Source: Mycolicibacter heraklionensis (lineage in GTDB: Bacteria; Actinomycetota; Actinomycetes; Mycobacteriales; Mycobacteriaceae). Taken from it: a stretch of 64,000 nt of DNA. Position 1 is the first letter of the stretch, and the number at the start of each line of letters is the position of its first letter. The translations under genes were made by a program, and so were the position numbers. The stretch covers positions 3,724,880 through 3,788,879 of the forward strand of contig NZ_CP080997.1 of NCBI RefSeq assembly GCF_019645815.1. The letters run 5' to 3'. Of the stretch, positions 25,057 through 34,586 are shown one piece after another. The notes below the pieces were generated by a model. That model saw nothing but the letters and a program-made list of their open reading frames with translations. It was not told the origin of the DNA and searched no databases.

Positions 25057-25854
25057 CTAGGTCAGGCGTTCGGTGAGGAACTGCACCACCCGCTTGCGTG
25101 CCTCGTAGGCGGGGTGGCCGTCGACCTCGCGGACCTGGTCGGTGAGCACCGAGTGCGCCATCCGGGACAGGCCGTCCGGATTGCCCGGCGACGAGTCGAT
25201 CTCGATCACCTCGAACGCATCGCCGAGGCGAGCTTTCAGCGTCGCGAAACGGTCGCCGGGGGCCATCTTGTCCTCGCTGAACCGCAGGCCCAGAGCGCAC
25301 AGCTCGTCATTGGCGGCGCGGTCGGCGACGACACCCAGCTCGACCTCCGAGAGCCCCGGGTCGCGGCGCTGCTTCAGCGTCAGCGGTATCGGCACCGACG
25401 GTTGGCTGAGCACCGGGGCCAGCACGGAGTCGTCGACGGCCGCGGCCAGCGCGAAACCGCCGGTGAAGCACTGCCCGATCACCCCGACGCCCTTGCCGGG
25501 AGTCTTCTCGTTGAGGTCGCGGGCCAACGCCCGCAGGAACTGGGTGACCGGCCGCTGCTTGTCGGTGGCGAACGCGGCGAACTCCCGCGTCACGCAGGCC
25601 CGCGCGATCGTGGCCGCGGCGTAGCCCGGCGTGATCGCCTTACCCGGCTCGCCGAACAGCGAGGGAATCGCCACGGTGAAACCGTTGTCCACCAGGTGAT
25701 TTCCCAACGCCAGCACCCCGGGGTGAATCCCTGGGATCTCCGGGATCAGCACCACGCCGGGGCCCTCGCCCTTGCGGTACACGTCGTGGGTGAATTCGCC
25801 GCCGGTGAACGGCTCGGCAACCCATCCGGTCAGGTCTGCTTCGGGTGCGGTCAT
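25057..25854 (-). CDS. Dienelactone hydrolase family protein
   Basis: A 265-residue alpha/beta hydrolase. The nucleophile is the cysteine of GVIGQCFTGGFAL (GxCxG, near residue 128), the mark of dienelactone hydrolases; VVLIPEIPGIHPG holds the oxyanion region, and HPAYEARKRVVQFLTERL near the end carries the catalytic His. Substrate unknown. It precedes cobL by 2 nt on the same strand, yet no corrin role is known for this family. Its start faces the cobalamin riboswitch of the chlID operon across about 45 bp. Confidence 0.88.
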   Translation of the reverse strand: MTAPEADLTGWVAEPFTGGEFTHDVYRKGEGPGVVLIPEIPGIHPGVLALGNHLVDNGFTVAIPSLFGEPGKAITPGYAAATIARACVTREFAAFATDKQRPVTQFLRALARDLNEKTPGKGVGVIGQCFTGGFALAAAVDDSVLAPVLSQPSVPIPLTLKQRRDPGLSEVELGVVADRAANDELCALGLRFSEDKMAPGDRFATLKARLGDAFEVIEIDSSPGNPDGLSRMAHSVLTDQVREVDGHPAYEARKRVVQFLTERLT

Positions 25855-25897
25855 GGGTCCTCTAGTCCTTTCGCCCAGGTCGGCGTCTCACGCCATG

Positions 25898-26037
25898 GGT
25901 GTTAGGGTATCGGCGCGAAGTGCCAGGGAAGTCGGTGTGACTCCGACGCAGGCCCGCTACGGTGTTCCGCGACGCTCTTCGGTGCGCCACGGTCAGTCCG
26001 AATACCGGCTTCGCGTTGCCAACACAGAGGTGTTGGC
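25898..26037 (+). promoter_or_regulatory. Cobalamin riboswitch for the chlID-cobO-cobBC-cobD operon
   Basis: The conserved core is plain: GCCAGGGAAGTCGGTGTGACTCCGACGCAGG-type L5/P5-P6 element at 25922-25952 (AGGGAA, CCGGTG-like GTCGGTG, CCGACGC), then GGTCAGTCCGAATACC near 25991-26006. A perfect 8-bp hairpin (GCCAACAC / GTGTTGGC, loop AGAG, 26018-26037) ends 18 nt before the chlID start and is the likely expression platform. Cobalamin riboswitches turn biosynthesis and transport genes off when B12 is plentiful. Confidence 0.9.
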
Positions 26038-26055
26038 CACACGAGCGGAGCCTCA

Positions 26056-28047
26056 ATGCAACAGCTGTACCCCTTTCCCGCTGTCCTCGGCGGCGACCCG
26101 GATGGCCCGGGCGGCCTCGACGACATGGCGCTGGCACTTGTCCTGAGCGCGATCTCCCCCGGTATCGGCGGGGTGCTGATCCGCGGCGAGAAGGGCACCG
26201 CCAAGTCGACGCTGGTCCGTGCGCTCGCCCAGGTGCTGCCGCCCATCGACGTGGTGGCCGGCGACCGGTTCTCTTCCGATCCGACTGAGGCGAACCCGCT
26301 CTCCCCCGACGGCCCGTTCCCCAGCGACGCCGCCGTCGAGACCCGCCCGGTGCGGCTGGTGGAGCTGCCGGTCGGCGCCACCGAGGACCGGGTGGTGGGC
26401 TCCATCCACCTGGAGCGGGCGCTCAGCGCCGGCACCGTCGACTTCGAACCGGGGCTGTTGGCGCGCGCCAATCGCGGCATCCTCTACGTCGACGAGGTCA
26501 ACCTGTTGGCCGACCACCTGGTGGACCTGCTGCTGGACGCCGCGGCGATGGGCCGGTTGACCGTGGAACGCGACGCGGTCTCGGTCACCCATGCCGCGCG
26601 GTTCGTGATCGTCGGGACGATGAATCCCGAGGAGGGCGAGCTGCGCCCCCAACTGCTCGACCGGTTCGGGTTGACCGTCGAGGTGTCCGCCCCGCGCGAT
26701 CCGGTGTTGCGTGCCGAGGCGGTGCGCCGGCGGCTGGCGTTCGACGCCGATCCGGATGCCTTCGCCGCGACCTACGCCGCGGCCCAAGACCGGCTGCGGG
26801 CCCGGATCCGGCAAGCCCAGGACCTGCTGCCGCAGGTGGCGCTGACCGACGCGGCGCTGGTCAAGATCGGTGAGATCTGCGCGGCATTCGACGTCGACGG
26901 TCTGCGCGGCGACATCGTCTGTGCCCGCACCGCGGTGGCACATGCGGCGTGGCAGGGACGCGACGCGGTCACCCTCGAGGACCTGCGGGTGGCCGCCCGG
27001 CTGGCCCTGCCGCATCGGCGGCGACGCAAGCCGTTCGACGCCCCGGGCCTCGATGAGGCTGAGCTCGACGAGCTACTCCCACCGGAGGATTCCGGCCCCG
27101 AGCCTGACCCGGACGGTCCGGGACCCGACGGTCCCGAGCCCGATGGTCCGCCGGATGGTTCGCCGGCACCGGAACAGCAGGACGGCCCCGCACCGACCGG
27201 GCACTCCAAGCCAGGCTCCACCTCGACCGTGGGCGCCGACTCCCCTTACCGGGCACGGCTTTTCTCGGTCGACGGCGTGGGTTCCGGACGCGCCGGCCGG
27301 CGCAGCAGGGCCCGCACCAGCTCCGGACGCCGGGTGGGCGCCACCGCATCCGGCAGCACCGGCGGACTGCACCTGTTCGAGACGCTGCGCGCCGCCGCGC
27401 CGCACCAGGGTGCCCGTGGCCGTGCCGGCGGCCGGATGATCTTGGCGGCGAACGACCTTCGTCGCGCCGTCCGGGAAGGCCGGGAGGCCAACCTGGTGCT
27501 GTTCGTGGTCGACACCTCCGGGTCGATGGCCGCCGCCGAGCGGATGCGACATGTCAAGACCGCGATCTTGTCCTTGCTGCTGGACGCCTACCGCCGCCGG
27601 GACCGGGTGGCGGTGGTGACGTTCCGCGATACGCAGGCGGAGGTGGTGTTGCCCGCGACACGGTCGGTGGAGATCGCCGCCGTCCGGCTCGACGAGTTGC
27701 CCGCCGGTGGCCGCACCCCGCTGGCCGAGGGCCTGACGGAGGCTGTCGAGGTGATCCGCCGGGAGCGACTGCGCGAGCCGGCCTGCCGCCCGCTGCTGGT
27801 AGTGCTGACCGACGGCCGGGCCACCGCCGGCGCCGACCCGGTCGAGCGCTCTCGCCTCGCCGCCGACCAGATTGCCGGGCAGGGATATTCGGCGGTCGTG
27901 GTGGACTGCGAGAACGGCCGGATGCGACTGGGGTTGGCTCGCACCCTGGCCGAGCACATGCGGGCCGAATACGTTCCGCTGCCGCAGGTGAGTGCCGAGG
28001 CGCTGACCGAGGTCGTCCGCGATGCCACCGGAAGAGGAGCCGCCTGA
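26056..28047 (+). CDS. ChlI-ChlD-type AAA+/VWA chelatase subunit (putative cobalt/magnesium chelatase)
   Basis: A 663-residue fusion of an AAA+ ATPase and a von Willebrand A domain. Walker A is GEKGTAKST (44-52), Walker B is GILYVDEVNLL, and the MIDAS motif DTSGS starts at D486. Between them lies an acidic Pro/Asp/Gly-rich linker (about 335-400) with repeated PDGP, as in ChlD. M. tuberculosis Rv2850c is its counterpart. With CobN in the same island it is the natural candidate for the motor subunits (CobS/CobT-like role) of aerobic cobaltochelatase, since no separate CobST is present here. First gene behind the riboswitch; its stop overlaps cobO. Confidence 0.92.
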   Translation: MQQLYPFPAVLGGDPDGPGGLDDMALALVLSAISPGIGGVLIRGEKGTAKSTLVRALAQVLPPIDVVAGDRFSSDPTEANPLSPDGPFPSDAAVETRPVRLVELPVGATEDRVVGSIHLERALSAGTVDFEPGLLARANRGILYVDEVNLLADHLVDLLLDAAAMGRLTVERDAVSVTHAARFVIVGTMNPEEGELRPQLLDRFGLTVEVSAPRDPVLRAEAVRRRLAFDADPDAFAATYAAAQDRLRARIRQAQDLLPQVALTDAALVKIGEICAAFDVDGLRGDIVCARTAVAHAAWQGRDAVTLEDLRVAARLALPHRRRRKPFDAPGLDEAELDELLPPEDSGPEPDPDGPGPDGPEPDGPPDGSPAPEQQDGPAPTGHSKPGSTSTVGADSPYRARLFSVDGVGSGRAGRRSRARTSSGRRVGATASGSTGGLHLFETLRAAAPHQGARGRAGGRMILAANDLRRAVREGREANLVLFVVDTSGSMAAAERMRHVKTAILSLLLDAYRRRDRVAVVTFRDTQAEVVLPATRSVEIAAVRLDELPAGGRTPLAEGLTEAVEVIRRERLREPACRPLLVVLTDGRATAGADPVERSRLAADQIAGQGYSAVVVDCENGRMRLGLARTLAEHMRAEYVPLPQVSAEALTEVVRDATGRGAA

Positions 28048-28661
28048 TGCCGCAGGGACAGCCGCTGACGGTGCCCGACGACAACCTGACCACCCGCCAG
28101 CGGCGCAACCGGCCGCTGTTGATGGTGCATACCGGTGACGGCAAGGGGAAGTCCACTGCCGCATTCGGATTGGCGCTGCGCGGCTGGAATCAGGGCTTCA
28201 ACATCGGGGTCTTCCAGTTTGTGAAATCCGCGAAGTGGCGGGTCGGCGAACAGACCGTGCTCGAGCGCCTGGGCGCCCTGCACGCCGAGACCGGTGAGGG
28301 CGGTCCGGTGCAGTGGCACAAGATGGGGTCGGGCTGGTCGTGGAGCCGCAAGGCCGGCGGCGTCGAGGATCACGCCGGCGACGCCGCCGAAGGCTGGGCC
28401 CAGATCAAGGAACGCCTGGCGGCGCAGACCCACGACCTGTACATCCTCGACGAGTTCACCTATCCGATGGGTTGGGGCTGGGTGGACGTCGACGACGTGG
28501 TGGAGACCTTGGCCAACCGGCCGGGCCACCAGCACGTCGTCATCACCGGCCGGCGCGCCGATCCGCGGCTGATCGAGGTCGCCGACCTGGTCACCGAGAT
28601 GGGCAATATCAAGCACCCGATGGACGCCGGCCAGAAAGGCCAGCGCGGCATCGAATGGTGA
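28047..28661 (+). CDS. cobO: Cob(I)yrinic acid a,c-diamide adenosyltransferase
   Basis: A 204-residue ATP:corrinoid adenosyltransferase of the CobA/CobO family. The P-loop is GDGKGKST (30-37), and WSWSRKAGG, DLYILDEFTYPM and VITGRRADPRLIEVADLVTEM are family segments. It adds the 5'-deoxyadenosyl ligand to reduced corrinoid. ATG 28047 overlaps the chelatase stop by one base (TGATG), and its own stop lies inside the cobBC start. Confidence 0.96.
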   Translation: MPQGQPLTVPDDNLTTRQRRNRPLLMVHTGDGKGKSTAAFGLALRGWNQGFNIGVFQFVKSAKWRVGEQTVLERLGALHAETGEGGPVQWHKMGSGWSWSRKAGGVEDHAGDAAEGWAQIKERLAAQTHDLYILDEFTYPMGWGWVDVDDVVETLANRPGHQHVVITGRRADPRLIEVADLVTEMGNIKHPMDAGQKGQRGIEW

Positions 28662-31021
28662 GCGTGGTGGGCGTTCCCCTTCCCCGTCTGGTCATCGCCG
28701 CACCCGCGTCCGGGCATGGCAAGACCACGGTGGCCGTCGGGGTGATGGCGGCGCTGTCGGCACGCGGCCTGCAGGTCAGCGGGCACAAGGTGGGCCCGGA
28801 CTACATCGACCCCGGTTATCACGCGCTGGCCACCGGCCGGCCGGCCCGCAACCTGGATCCGTATCTGGTCGGCGCCGACCGGATCGTGCCGCTGCTGCTG
28901 CACGGCGCCGCGGGCGCGGATGTCGCCGTGATCGAAGGCGTGATGGGGCTTTTCGACGGGCGCCTGGGCACCGACGGCGAGGCTTCCACCGCCCATGTCG
29001 CGGCGTTGACGGCGACGCCGGTGGTGCTGGTCGTCGACGTCTCGCATGCCTCCCGGACACACGCGGCGGTGGTGGCGGGCCTGGCTGGTTTCGATCCGGC
29101 GGTGCGCGTCGCCGGGGTGGTGCTGAACAAGGCCGGCAGTGCGCGGCACGCTGATGAAGTCGTTGCCGCTTTGCGCCCCTGCGGTATTCCGGTGCTCGGG
29201 GTGCTGCCTCGCGATGCGGGCGTGCAGACTCCGTCGCGGCATCTCGGCCTGGTACCGGCGGGTGAGCGCGGCGAGGCGGCGGCCGTGGCGGCTCGACTTG
29301 CCGGGTTGGTAGAGCAGTACGTGGACTTGGACGCGGTGTCGGCGGTGGCGCGCCAGGCTCCGGAATTGACCGGCAGCGCCTGGGATCCGGCTGCCGAGGT
29401 CACCGCCGCGTCGGGGCGGCGGCCGGTGGTGGCCGTCGCCGCGGGGCGGGCGTTCACGTTCGGCTATACCGAGACGTTCGAGCTGCTGCGCGCCGCCGGT
29501 TGCGAGGTGGTGAGCTTCGACCCGCTCACCGACACGTGTCTGCCGACCGGTACCGCCGGGATCTACCTGGGCGGCGGGTTCCCGGAGGTGTACGCAGAGC
29601 ACTTGGCGGCCAACACCGCGCTGTTGGGTGCGCTGCGGGCGGCGATGGCCGCGGGAGTGCCGACCGTCGCCGAGTGTGGCGGGTTGGCCTACCTGTGCCG
29701 CCGGGTGGGTGCGGACGCCGGGGTGGGCGCGCTGCCGGGTTGTGCGGCGATGACCCCGCGCCTGACGCTGGGTTACCGGCAGGCCACGGCGGTGGCCGAC
29801 AATCTGCTGGCGCGGGCGGGAGATCAGGTCACCGGGCACGAGTTTCACCGCACCCAGGTCGTTTTCGATCGCCCGGTCAGCGCGGCCTGGCAGCTTCCCG
29901 ACGGGCCGGACGGCTTTGCCTCGGCGAGCCTGCATGCGTCCTACCTGCACACCCATTGGGCCGGGTATCCCGCGCTGGCCCAGCGGTTCGCCGACGCCGT
30001 GCATGGTTTCAGCGGCCCGGATCTGCACCATCACGGTGACGTCGAGGCCACACCGGGGCTGCTCGATTTCGCGGTCAACATCTACGCCGGGGCGCGCCCG
30101 GACTGGCTCGAGCACGCATTGCATGCCTCCCTCGACGACGCCGTGGCCTACCCCGATGCGTCGGCGGCCCGCGCCGCGTTGGCCGCCCGGCACGGTCTCA
30201 CCGCCCCGGAGGTACTGCCCACTGCGGGGGCGTCGGAGGCCTTCGACCTGGTGGCTCGAATGCGAGCGTGGCGCTGCCCGGTGGTGGTGCATCCGCAGTA
30301 CACCGGCCCGCATGCCGCGCTGAGCGCTGCCGGTCACACCGTCGGCACGGTGCTGTGCCGGGCCCACGACGGCTTCGCACTGCACCCCGACGCGGTGCCC
30401 GAAGACGCCGACCTCGTCGTCGTCGGCAACCCGACCAATCCCACCGGGGTACTGCATCCGGCGCAGACGTTGCGCCAACTGCTGCGTCCGGGCCGGGTGG
30501 TGCTGGTCGACGAGGCGTTCCTCGATGCGATCCCCGGTGAGCCGGAAACCCTATCCGGGGAGCGGCATTCGGGTCTGCTGGTCAGCCGCAGCCTGACCAA
30601 GCACTGGTCGATCCCCGGGGTTCGCGCGGGATATCTGCTCGGCGATCCCGCACTGCTCGCCGACGCGGCACGACTACAGATCCCCTGGTCGGTGTCCGCG
30701 TCGGCGCTGGCGGCCATGCTGGTGTGCTCGGATGAGCGGGCGGAACGCGAAAGCGACCGTCGGGCACGGCAATTGATGTCCTGGCGGGTGCACTTGAGTG
30801 AGGGCCTCGCCGCGCGCGAGATACGGTTCGTCGCAGGTTTGGCACCGTTTGTGCTGGCCCAGGTCGGCCGCGGGGCGCATACGGCGTTGCGCGAGAACGG
30901 TATTGCCGTGCGGCGCGCCGACACTTTTCCGGGCCTGGATGACAGCTGGGTGCGGATCGCGGTGCGGCCCCCTGACCTGACGGATCAGCTGCTGGTCACG
31001 CTCGACCGGACGCGGCGGTGA
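28655..31021 (+). CDS. cobB: CobB-CobC fusion: hydrogenobyrinate a,c-diamide synthase plus threonine-phosphate decarboxylase-like domain
   Basis: A 788-residue protein read in one uninterrupted frame. Residues 1 to about 455 are CobB: P-loop ASGHGKTT (18-25), KVGPDYIDPGYH, GVMGLFDG and a class I glutamine-amidotransferase half with nucleophile C341 (VAECGGLAYL) and the HTHW near 432. From about residue 458 (HHHGDVEATPGLLDFAVNIY) it becomes CobC, a fold-type I PLP enzyme with GNPTNPTG, VDEAFLD and Schiff-base K649 (SRSLTKHWSIPG). In M. tuberculosis these are separate genes (Rv2848c and Rv2231c). Start ATG 28655 or GTG 28658; stop overlaps cobD. Confidence 0.93.
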   Translation: MVSVVGVPLPRLVIAAPASGHGKTTVAVGVMAALSARGLQVSGHKVGPDYIDPGYHALATGRPARNLDPYLVGADRIVPLLLHGAAGADVAVIEGVMGLFDGRLGTDGEASTAHVAALTATPVVLVVDVSHASRTHAAVVAGLAGFDPAVRVAGVVLNKAGSARHADEVVAALRPCGIPVLGVLPRDAGVQTPSRHLGLVPAGERGEAAAVAARLAGLVEQYVDLDAVSAVARQAPELTGSAWDPAAEVTAASGRRPVVAVAAGRAFTFGYTETFELLRAAGCEVVSFDPLTDTCLPTGTAGIYLGGGFPEVYAEHLAANTALLGALRAAMAAGVPTVAECGGLAYLCRRVGADAGVGALPGCAAMTPRLTLGYRQATAVADNLLARAGDQVTGHEFHRTQVVFDRPVSAAWQLPDGPDGFASASLHASYLHTHWAGYPALAQRFADAVHGFSGPDLHHHGDVEATPGLLDFAVNIYAGARPDWLEHALHASLDDAVAYPDASAARAALAARHGLTAPEVLPTAGASEAFDLVARMRAWRCPVVVHPQYTGPHAALSAAGHTVGTVLCRAHDGFALHPDAVPEDADLVVVGNPTNPTGVLHPAQTLRQLLRPGRVVLVDEAFLDAIPGEPETLSGERHSGLLVSRSLTKHWSIPGVRAGYLLGDPALLADAARLQIPWSVSASALAAMLVCSDERAERESDRRARQLMSWRVHLSEGLAAREIRFVAGLAPFVLAQVGRGAHTALRENGIAVRRADTFPGLDDSWVRIAVRPPDLTDQLLVTLDRTRR

Positions 31022-31941
31022 TTGCGGCCCGGGCACTCGGACTGGCCCTCGGCTATGGTGCCGATCGCGTCTGGGGTGATCCGAGGCGGCGGCATCCGGT
31101 CGCCGGATTCGGGACGTGCGCACTGGCGCTGGAGCGGCAGATTTACCGCGACAATCGGGCGAGCGGGGTCGCCCACGTCCTGGTCTTGGTCGGCGGTGCC
31201 ACCGGCCTGGCGTACACCGCCGAACTGCTCGCCCGAAACCCGTTGGCGCGAACGGTCCTGACTGCGGCAGTTACCTGGGCGGTGCTCGGCGGCCGGTCCC
31301 TGGAACGCGAAGCCGATACCGTGCACGCTTTGCTGGTCGCCGGCGACCTGGACTCGGCCAGGACCCGGGTCCGCAACCTGGTCGGTCGCGACACGACCGC
31401 GCTGGGCCCCGACGAGGTCGCCCGCGCCGTCGTCGAATCCGTCGCGGAGAACACCTCCGACGCGGTGGTGGCGTCGTTCGTGTGGGGGGCAGTGGCTGGG
31501 ATTCCCGGCCTGATCGCGCACCGCGCAGCCAACACACTGGATGCCATGATCGGGCACCGCAACGCCCGCTACGACCGGTTCGGCTGGGCGGCAGCCCGGT
31601 TGGATGACGCGCTGGGATTGCCGGCCTCCCGGTTGAGCGGTGTCCTGGCGGCTGCTCTGGGCCCTGATGGTGCCGGCGCACTGCGGGCGTGGCACCGCAA
31701 CGCCCGCCACCATCCCAGTCCCAATGCCGGAGTGGTCGAGGCCGCTTTCGCCGGGGCGCTGGGCGTGCAGCTCGGCGGGGTCAACACCTATTACGGGAAT
31801 CGGCGGGAGGATCGCGCGCGGATGGGTTACGGCCGGGTGCCGGTGCCCTCCGATATTCCGCGGTCGACGCGGCTGGCGCGGCGGGTGGGCGTGGGCGCAC
31901 TGCTCACCGCGGTGGCGTGGTGTCTGGGTCGCGGGAGATGA
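31018..31941 (+). CDS. cobD: Adenosylcobinamide-phosphate synthase CobD/CbiB
   Basis: A 307-residue membrane enzyme that attaches (R)-1-amino-2-propanol phosphate or its precursor to adenosylcobyric acid. Four to five hydrophobic segments; family motifs DRVWGDPRRRHPVAGFG near the N-terminus, VARAVVESVAENTSDAVVAS in the middle, and NAGVVEAAFAGALGVQLGGVNTYYG near the end. GTG 31018 overlaps the cobBC stop. The CobC domain just upstream supplies the aminopropanol-phosphate precursor, so fusion and overlap put consecutive steps together. Last gene of the riboswitch operon. Confidence 0.95.
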   Translation: MIAARALGLALGYGADRVWGDPRRRHPVAGFGTCALALERQIYRDNRASGVAHVLVLVGGATGLAYTAELLARNPLARTVLTAAVTWAVLGGRSLEREADTVHALLVAGDLDSARTRVRNLVGRDTTALGPDEVARAVVESVAENTSDAVVASFVWGAVAGIPGLIAHRAANTLDAMIGHRNARYDRFGWAAARLDDALGLPASRLSGVLAAALGPDGAGALRAWHRNARHHPSPNAGVVEAAFAGALGVQLGGVNTYYGNRREDRARMGYGRVPVPSDIPRSTRLARRVGVGALLTAVAWCLGRGR

Positions 31942-32112
31942 GGACGGCGGCGGCTCTCCAATCCCCTGACCGACCGGAGCTGCGGGTGCCCGTCGATAAT
32001 TTAACGATTGTGCCGGTGCCTGAATTGCGCCCGTGACACGTCTGTAACAGCTCCGCCATCGAACCTTCCTAGGGTGAAGCCACTCACGCCACCTGTCACG
32101 ATAGGAACTCCA

Positions 32113-34290
32113 TTGAGTGGAAACACCACCCGCTTGCAGGCGATTGCGCAAGTCGAAGCCCATGTGCCCCCCGCTTGCAGCTTCGACCCTGCAAAAGCCC
32201 CGGGTGAGATCTTTGGCGCCAACGTGTTCACCAAGGCGGAGATGCGATCCCGGCTGCCCAAGGCGATCTACAAATCGGTGGTAGCGACCATCGAAAAGGG
32301 CGCCAAGCTTGACCCGACGGTGGCCGACGCGGTGGGCGCGGCGATGAAAGACTGGGCGTTGGAGAAGGGCGCGACCCATTACGCGCACGTGTTCTATCCG
32401 ATGACAGGGCTGACCGCAGAAAAGCATGACAGCTTTCTCGAGCCCGTTTCGGACGGACAGGCGCTGGCTGAGTTCGCCGGCAAGACCCTAACCCAGGGCG
32501 AGCCTGACGCATCGAGCTTCCCGTCCGGAGGTCTGCGATCGACGTTCGAGGCCCGCGGCTACACCGGCTGGGACGTCACCAGCCCCGCCTACATTCTGGA
32601 GAATCCCAACGGCAACACCCTGTGCATCCCCACGGTTTTCGTGTCGATGACCGGCGAGGCGCTGGACTACAAGACGCCCCTGCTCCGCAGCCAACAGGCG
32701 ATGGGTGCACACGCCGAGCGCATTCTGAAACTGTTCGGGCACAAGGACTTGGAGAAGGTGGTCTCGTTCTGTGGCCCCGAGCAGGAGTATTTCCTGGTCG
32801 ACCGGCACTTCTTCCTGGCACGGCCCGACTTGATCAACGCCGGCCGCACCTTGTTCGGAGCCAAGCCACCCAAGGGGCAGGAGTTCGACGATCACTACTT
32901 CGGGGCGATCCCCGAGCGGGTGCTGGGGTTCATGATGGACACCGAGCGGGAGCTGTTCAAGCTCGGCATTCCGGTCAAGACTCGCCACAACGAGGTTGCC
33001 CCGGCTCAGTTCGAGGTGGCCCCGATGTTCGAGCAGGCCAATATCGCCTCAGATCACCAGCAGTTGCTGATGACCGTGTTCAAGACCATCGCCAAGAAGC
33101 ACGGTATGGAGTGCCTGTTCCATGAGAAGCCCTTTGCCGGGGTGAACGGCTCAGGGAAGCACGTCAACTTCTCGGTGGGCAATGCTGAATTGGGCTCGCT
33201 ACTGGTGCCGGGTGACACTCCGCACGAAAATGCCCAATTCCTGGTGTTCTGCGCGGCGGTCATCCGTGCCGTGCACAAGTTCGGCGGGCTGCTGCGCGTT
33301 TCGGTGGCCTCAGCCACCAATGACCACCGACTGGGCGCCAATGAGGCGCCGCCGGCGATCATCTCGATCTTCCTCGGCGATCAGCTCGCAGACGTCTTCG
33401 AGCAGATCGCCAAGGGCGCTGCGACGTCGTCAAAAGGTAAGGGCAGCATGATCATCGGCGTCGACACTCTGCCGGTGCTGCCCACCGACCCGGGCGACCG
33501 CAACCGCACCAGCCCATTTGCCTTCACCGGCAACCGATTCGAGTTCCGGGCACCCGGCGCGGGCCAGACCGTCGCCGTGCCGATGATCGTCCTGAACACC
33601 ATCATGGCCGACTCGTTCGACTACTTGGCCACCGCGCTGGAGACAGCGGTAGCCGATGGTGAAGAGTTCGACACCGCGGTGCAGAAGCTGCTGACCGACG
33701 TCATCACCGAACATGGGGCGGTGGTCTTCAACGGGGACGGCTATTCCGAGAACTGGCAGGCCGAGGCCGCCACCCGCGGGCTGCCCAACCTCAAGACCAC
33801 GCTGGACGCCATCCCGGAACTGATCAAACCCGAGGCAGTGGAAGTCTTCGAGAAATACGGCGTCTTCAACGAACGCGAGCTGCACAGCCGCTACGAGGTG
33901 CGACTGGAACAGTACGCACTGACCATCGGCGTCGAGGCCAAGCTGGCGCTCGAACTCGGCTCGACCACCATCCTGCCGGCCGCGATCCGCTACCAAACAG
34001 AGCTCGCGCAGAACGCCGCTGCATTGACCGCGGCAGGTATGACCCCGAGTTTGGCACTCCTGCAGGACGTCTCGGAGCCGATCAGCGCACTAATCGGAGC
34101 CCTGGACACCTTGAAGAAGGCCCTGTCCGATCATTCGGCGGAATCCGCGTTCGACGAGGCCAAGCATGCCCAGCAGGCGCTGTTGCCCGCCATGGATGCT
34201 GTCCGGGCCGCCGCCGACACGTTGGAGAGTGTGGTGGCCGACGACCTGTGGCCGCTGCCGACCTATCAGGAGATGCTCTACATCCTCTGA
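32113..34290 (+). CDS. glnN: Type III glutamine synthetase
   Basis: A 725-residue GSIII (GlnN), about 50% longer than the GlnA type. Signatures: CGPEQEYFLVDRHFF for the first glutamate ligand, KTRHNEVAPAQFEVAP, GSGKHVNFSV, and NRTSPFAFTGNRFEFRAPG for ATP and metal binding. TTG 32113 is chosen because AGGAAC lies 5 nt upstream and the product length suits the family; an in-frame ATG at 32008 would add 35 unconserved residues. GC is a little lower than in the cob genes. It may supply glutamine, which CobB and CobQ consume in eight amidations, but it has its own promoter region and no riboswitch. Confidence 0.93.
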   Translation: MSGNTTRLQAIAQVEAHVPPACSFDPAKAPGEIFGANVFTKAEMRSRLPKAIYKSVVATIEKGAKLDPTVADAVGAAMKDWALEKGATHYAHVFYPMTGLTAEKHDSFLEPVSDGQALAEFAGKTLTQGEPDASSFPSGGLRSTFEARGYTGWDVTSPAYILENPNGNTLCIPTVFVSMTGEALDYKTPLLRSQQAMGAHAERILKLFGHKDLEKVVSFCGPEQEYFLVDRHFFLARPDLINAGRTLFGAKPPKGQEFDDHYFGAIPERVLGFMMDTERELFKLGIPVKTRHNEVAPAQFEVAPMFEQANIASDHQQLLMTVFKTIAKKHGMECLFHEKPFAGVNGSGKHVNFSVGNAELGSLLVPGDTPHENAQFLVFCAAVIRAVHKFGGLLRVSVASATNDHRLGANEAPPAIISIFLGDQLADVFEQIAKGAATSSKGKGSMIIGVDTLPVLPTDPGDRNRTSPFAFTGNRFEFRAPGAGQTVAVPMIVLNTIMADSFDYLATALETAVADGEEFDTAVQKLLTDVITEHGAVVFNGDGYSENWQAEAATRGLPNLKTTLDAIPELIKPEAVEVFEKYGVFNERELHSRYEVRLEQYALTIGVEAKLALELGSTTILPAAIRYQTELAQNAAALTAAGMTPSLALLQDVSEPISALIGALDTLKKALSDHSAESAFDEAKHAQQALLPAMDAVRAAADTLESVVADDLWPLPTYQEMLYIL

Positions 34291-34291
34291 G

Positions 34292-34572
34292 TTAGCTGTT
34301 CACGGGACTCAGCTCGACGACCGGGATGACCCGATCGGTGCGCTCCCGATAGGTGGCAAAACCCGGGTAACGCTGTGCCTGAATCCCATAGAGCCGGTCA
34401 TGTTCGGCGCCGGTGATCTCGGTGGCCGTCACCGGGAAGGTGTCGGTGCCGAGTTCGACAGTGGCCGAGGGGTTTGCCCGTAGGTTGCGAACCGTCCTCC
34501 GAGTTTTCCGCCGCTGCTGCGGAACTCCGCGATGTTACGGGCGTTGAACTCCAGAGTCCGCTCTGCGTCCAC
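34292..34572 (-). pseudogene. Internally deleted deazaflavin (F420)-dependent nitroreductase-family gene
   Basis: From GTG 34572 (GAGGAG upstream) the frame gives a clear Ddn-family N-terminus, AERTLEFNARNIAEFRSSGG then KLGGRF, and then nonsense. A second frame gives the matching C-terminus from NLRANPSATVELGTDTFPVT through ITGAEHDRLYGIQAQ to RVIPVVELSPVNS and TAA at 34292. The family's middle (about 45 residues including the LLLLHTTGAKSG-type F420 loop and the WYH before NLRANP) is gone and the join shifts the frame. No intact product is possible. Confidence 0.75.
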
Positions 34573-34586
34573 GGGCGACCATCTCC

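Noticed and set aside
25855..25897. Second riboswitch on the minus strand before the dienelactone hydrolase and cobL
   Set aside because: Only about 40 nt are free before the hydrolase start and no B12-box is seen on that strand.
32008..32112. Upstream ATG extension of glutamine synthetase III
   Set aside because: The extra 35 residues are not protein-like for this family, and a ribosome site stands before TTG 32113 instead.
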